From an uncultured Lachnospiraceae bacterium (GTDB lineage: Bacteria; Bacillota; Clostridia; Lachnospirales; Lachnospiraceae), in NCBI GenBank assembly GCA_910588125.1, contig CAJUPI010000003.1, positions 1-64,000 on the forward strand: DNA of 64,000 nt, given 5' to 3'. Shown here piece after piece: positions 61,361-64,000 of the stretch. Position numbers and translations under genes: made by a program. Under the pieces are notes generated by a model. It saw nothing but the letters and a program-made list of their open reading frames with translations, had not been told where the DNA came from and made no database searches. How positions within the stretch are numbered: position 1 is the first letter of the stretch; every line of letters begins with the position of its first letter.

Positions 61361-62535
61361 TGAAGAGATTTTATAAAAAAGTGCTGGTTGGTTCGACGGT
61401 GTGCTGTCTGGCAACAATAGCTACCTTAATTCCCTTAAATGCCTTCAGCTCCCGGGCGGCAGAAGGGTTGGTGACCTGGCAGGATGCCGGAAAAAAGGGA
61501 GAACAACGGGGCGTGAAGATAAGTGTCCAGTTGGATGAAGACGAGATTTTTGACGAAAGCGCTACCTTCCAGCTAGCATTGCTTTTGGATCCGGGCCCGG
61601 AAGGTGAGATTGAAGAGTGTGATTTTGCATTTAAAAGGAGTATCAAAAGAAGCAGCTCGGAGGATATCGTAATTCAGGAAAAGCATTATGATGAGGAAAA
61701 CCATGAGCTTTTGCTGGTGATTGCGGGAAGAAGAGATAAAAACGGAAACGGAGGTGCATTGAATAAGGAGCAGGCGCTGGAGTTGGGCACTTTATATGTG
61801 GTATCCGAACAGGATGTAACGGTTTCTTTGATTGAAGAAAAATGTCTGGCAGTAGATGAAAGCGGAATCCAACAGAATTTCAGCCGGCTCGGAAATCAGG
61901 AGAGTACCAGCTATGTATTGAAGGTGGAAAAGGATTTGGAGGAACCCGAACCACCTGTTATCACCCCGCCTTCAGAAGGCGATAATGAAAATAACGGAAA
62001 TGAAACCGAAACCGGAAGCAGAGGCGGCGGCGGGAGCGGTGGACCCACCGGCCCGACGGCTACTCCGGGACCAGGGAATCCTGTGGAGACGAAGGGATCC
62101 TGGGAACGGACAGAAAATGGCGGCTGGCGGTTTAAAAAGGAGAATGCTCTTTATGCTCAAAACGAGTGGCTGTTGAATGGCGGCTTGTGGTACCGGATCG
62201 GGGAAGACGGCCTGATGGTAACGGGCTGGTTCCAGTTTGAGGGCAAATGGTATTATCTGAGACCATCCGGAGAAATGGCAACCGGATGGCAAAAGGATCA
62301 GGAATGGTGGTATCATCTGGGGATTGCCGGAGCTATGGATACCGGTTGGATTCAGATAGACGGCAAATGGTATTTGCTGAATGAGATAATGCCAGTGCCG
62401 CAAAAGAGGATGGATCCGGCCACTGGACAAATGACAGAAAGCACTGTGGGCCAGATGCCTTATGGCGCGTTGTATGTCAATACTACGACACCAGACGGCT
62501 ATGTGGTAGATGAGAACGGAGTGATGGTCCCCTAA
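61360..62535 (+). CDS. Cell-wall-binding protein with possible cohesin-like domain
   Basis: A 391-residue secreted protein. A signal peptide ends near SSRAAE. Residues about 37-190 form one beta-rich domain (GVKISVQLDEDEIFDESATFQLALLLD) that could be cohesin-like, though the match is weak. A Gly/Pro/Thr-rich linker (about 195-245) leads to at least three choline/glucan-binding-type repeats (GLWYRIGEDGLMVTGWFQ, KWYYLRPSGEMATGWQ, EWWYHLGIAGAMDTGWIQ). Those repeats would hold it on the wall. Its ATG overlaps the stop of the M60 gene (TGATG), so the two are co-translated and may form a surface complex, the dockerin-like loop binding the N-terminal domain. That pairing is inference. Confidence 0.75.
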   Translation: MKRFYKKVLVGSTVCCLATIATLIPLNAFSSRAAEGLVTWQDAGKKGEQRGVKISVQLDEDEIFDESATFQLALLLDPGPEGEIEECDFAFKRSIKRSSSEDIVIQEKHYDEENHELLLVIAGRRDKNGNGGALNKEQALELGTLYVVSEQDVTVSLIEEKCLAVDESGIQQNFSRLGNQESTSYVLKVEKDLEEPEPPVITPPSEGDNENNGNETETGSRGGGGSGGPTGPTATPGPGNPVETKGSWERTENGGWRFKKENALYAQNEWLLNGGLWYRIGEDGLMVTGWFQFEGKWYYLRPSGEMATGWQKDQEWWYHLGIAGAMDTGWIQIDGKWYLLNEIMPVPQKRMDPATGQMTESTVGQMPYGALYVNTTTPDGYVVDENGVMVP

Positions 62536-62560
62536 GAATTCGCGTATACCAGGCGTGAGT

Positions 62561-62735
62561 GAGAGGGCGTTGCAAAATAAAGTCGCCCGTCATTTCTCTA
62601 TCCTGTGTTCGGACGGTTCACGTACACAGTCTGATATTAACGGACAAAGTCCGTCAATATCAGACAGAATGTTCGTGAACAGCCGGACACTGGATAAGAA
62701 AAATGACGGGTGACTTATTTTGCAACACCCTCTTC
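62561..62735. repeat. Family A palindromic repeat, full copy
   Basis: About 175 bp with ends GAGGGCGTTGC and GCAACACCCTC. Outer arms TTGCAAAATAAAGTCGCCCG and GTGACTTATTTTGCAA pair, and the centre GTCTGATATTAACGGAC/GTCCGTCAATATCAGAC is a near-perfect hairpin, better kept than in the 2954 copy. It follows the wall protein gene by 26 bases and may terminate its transcription. Confidence 0.9.
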
Positions 62736-62762
62736 TTTTTTATTGTGTTGACAGAAATTTGC

Positions 62763-62791
62763 TTGTGCATCTTAGGGGTTTTCGGTATAAT
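62763..62791 (+). promoter_or_regulatory. Promoter of the phosphoribosyltransferase gene
   Basis: TTGTGC (62763-62768) and consensus TATAAT (62786-62791) have a 17-base spacer. A TTGACA at 62748-62753 is too far upstream to serve this -10. Confidence 0.6.
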
Positions 62792-62866
62792 AGAAACAGT
62801 AAGTGTGAAAGCACTTTCGATAAGACGAATATCGGGAGAGCAAGGATTACAGGAAGGGGGATTACT

Positions 62867-63505
62867 ATGGAGACAAGGTATACGAAGATCCACACGGCGG
62901 GGACAAATGCGGCATTGAAGGTGACGCCGGGACATTTTGCGACAAACCATTCCCACATTAATTATTACCTGGATATGACTACCTTGAAGACCAGAGCCAG
63001 CGAGGCGCAGGATGTGGCGAAGGGGATGATGGGAACATATCTGTATGGGTTGGTGGTTGATACGATTGTCTGCATGGAGGGGACGGAGGTGATTGGAGCA
63101 TTTTTGTCGGAGGAGCTGACCAGAAGCGGGGTTCTCTCCAAGAATATGCATAAGACGATTTATATCGTGCGGCCTGAGTTTAATAACAACAGCCAGATTA
63201 TTTTTCGGGACAATACAGCGCCGATGATTAAAGATAAGCATGTGATCATTTTGATGGCGACGGTGACTACGGGATTTTCAGTAATGAAGGCGATTGAAAG
63301 CGTCCAGTATTATGGCGGAAAGCTACAGGGGGTATCTGCCATTTTCAGCGCTGTTCACGAGGTGGGCGGCGTGCCGGTTCATGCAGTATTCGGAAAGAAG
63401 GATTTGCCGGATTATGTAGATTACGATTATCGGGAATGTCCGCTGTGTAAGCAGGGGCAGAGACTGGATGCATTGGTGAATGCATACGGATATTCAAAAT
63501 TGTAG
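62867..63505 (+). CDS. Phosphoribosyltransferase-like protein (orotate PRT relative)
   Basis: A 212-residue protein with a type I phosphoribosyltransferase fold. GHFATNHSHINYYLDMTTLK resembles the start of PRTs such as orotate phosphoribosyltransferase; KHVIILMATVTTGFSVMKAIE replaces the usual VLVVDDVITTG PRPP loop, with the acidic pair lost. CPLCKQGQRL near the end is a short Cys pair. The altered PRPP loop leaves the activity in doubt. The start at 62867 has AGGAAGGGGG upstream. Confidence 0.75.
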   Translation: METRYTKIHTAGTNAALKVTPGHFATNHSHINYYLDMTTLKTRASEAQDVAKGMMGTYLYGLVVDTIVCMEGTEVIGAFLSEELTRSGVLSKNMHKTIYIVRPEFNNNSQIIFRDNTAPMIKDKHVIILMATVTTGFSVMKAIESVQYYGGKLQGVSAIFSAVHEVGGVPVHAVFGKKDLPDYVDYDYRECPLCKQGQRLDALVNAYGYSKL

Positions 63506-63579
63506 ATCGTGGTTATTTCAATGGACAGGTATATCTGCCTGTTGATGGAAGGAAAAGGAAGAAAGCGGAGGTGCTGCAT

Positions 63580-64000
63580 ATGGTGAGGAAGACATATGCC
63601 TACGATTATGAGGAGTATGAGGAGGGGAAAGGGCCGTCTACAATGGTGGCGGATATTTTGGCGGATCCGGAATTTTCCAGCCTGACGGAATTGATTATCG
63701 GAAGTTGGGGCAGCGCATATGAAGATGGCTGCCAGCCAATTATTGACGCAATCATAGAAAATGCCGGAAGGTTTTCTCATATTGAAAAGCTGTTTATTGG
63801 TGATATGGATTTTGAAGAGTGTGAAGTTTCCTGGATTATGCAAGGGGATTACAGCAAGCTGTGGGCAGCATTGCCGAATCTGAAAGAATTGACAATTAAG
63901 GGAAGCACGGATCTGAGATTAGGAGAAATCTGCCATGAGAATCTGGAGGCTCTGACAATTATCTGCGGCGGGCTTCCCGTTGAGAATATTGAAGAGATAG
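63580..64000 (+). CDS. STM4015-like leucine-rich-repeat protein, cut by window end
   Basis: The 140 codons seen start MVRKTYAYDYEEYEEGKGPS and include LTELIIGSWGSAYEDGCQPI, HIEKLFIGDMDFEECEVSWI, LPNLKELTIKG and HENLEALTIICGGLP. These are the leucine-rich strands of the STM4015-like family, whose function is not known. GGAGG lies 8 bases before ATG. The frame is open at 64000, so the gene continues outside the window. Confidence 0.75.
   Translation, partial: MVRKTYAYDYEEYEEGKGPSTMVADILADPEFSSLTELIIGSWGSAYEDGCQPIIDAIIENAGRFSHIEKLFIGDMDFEECEVSWIMQGDYSKLWAALPNLKELTIKGSTDLRLGEICHENLEALTIICGGLPVENIEEI

Noticed and set aside
1..64000. Genome-wide stop codon reassignment of TAG
   Set aside because: Several intact genes in the window end in TAG at the expected position, so TAG is a working stop. 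The two internal TAG codons are better explained as mutations.
1..64000. tRNA, rRNA, prophage or CRISPR array
   Set aside because: None was recognised by reading both strands. A dedicated covariance-model scan would be needed to exclude small RNAs.

Overview
The window looks like a chromosomal segment of a Gram-positive gut Clostridia member, most likely Lachnospiraceae. The support is indirect: AGGAGG-type ribosome binding sites, sigma-A-like promoters, a CcpA-like cre site, many secreted or cell-wall-binding proteins, a mannose-family PTS, and ABC sugar transporters without their own ATPase. No rRNA, tRNA, CRISPR or intact phage was seen. Both window ends are cut; the right end interrupts a leucine-rich-repeat protein gene.

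Layout: (1) 1-1470, AT-rich, with the frameshifted remnant of an AlbA_2/ATPase-type regulator and a solo Mrr-like restriction endonuclease. (2) 1661-4673, a secreted subtilisin-like protease and a D,D-carboxypeptidase. (3) 4828-10403, a minus-strand peptidoglycan-recycling operon: mannose-type PTS EIIC-EIID-EIIA-EIIB, RpiR/MurR regulator, MurQ etherase and a beta-lactamase-fold hydrolase. Its promoter carries repeated RpiR-like operators and a cre-like palindrome. The EIID frame is cut by an in-frame amber codon. (4) 10757-13918, CsoR and a copper ATPase whose last 69 residues are a CopZ-like domain with its own internal ribosome binding site. (5) 14145-20326, a hybrid histidine kinase, a MATE pseudogene, and a MATE-MerR efflux operon with a 19-bp-spacer MerR-type promoter. 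(6) 20900-33492, an SMP-30 protein, then a DauR/YheO-like regulator leading an operon (RidA, N-acyl-D-amino-acid deacylase, SelA-like PLP enzyme, Gfo/Idh/MocA oxidoreductase, ABC importer). Facing it is a sensor module made of a DctP-like binding protein, a LytS/YesM-type kinase and an AraC-type response regulator. (7) 33873-36248, a GH28 pectinase-like lipoprotein. (8) 36472-55464, a surface glycan locus: a Wzt-like ABC ATPase with a C-terminal glycan-binding-type domain, a 1353-residue protein combining methyltransferase, kinase-like domain, coiled coil and two glycosyltransferases, a complete GDP-heptose pathway (GmhA, HddA, GmhB, HddC), a CDP-dideoxyhexose branch (RfbF, RfbG, RfbH), a LicD protein, more glycosyltransferases and two large polytopic membrane proteins. 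(9) 55739-62535, a 1873-residue secreted M60-like metalloprotease with a dockerin-like loop, followed by a cell-wall-binding protein with a possible cohesin-like domain. (10) 62867-64000, a phosphoribosyltransferase-like protein and the partial LRR protein.

Two families of palindromic repeats run through the gaps. Family B (up to about 309 bp, seven copies or relics) folds end to end, has AATGTCATT/AATGACATT-type ends, and in its two best copies is flanked by 10-bp direct repeats one base outside the ends, as expected of a transposed MITE. Both of those copies sit between a promoter and the operon it should drive. Family A (about 171-175 bp, with shorter derivatives) is a cruciform-like palindrome with GAGAGCGTTGC-type ends.

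The least expected item is the pairing of the Wzt-like exporter ATPase with a methyltransferase-kinase-coiled-coil protein. This is the architecture of the WbdD chain terminator and molecular ruler of E. coli O9a, here fused to two glycosyltransferases in a presumed Gram-positive.
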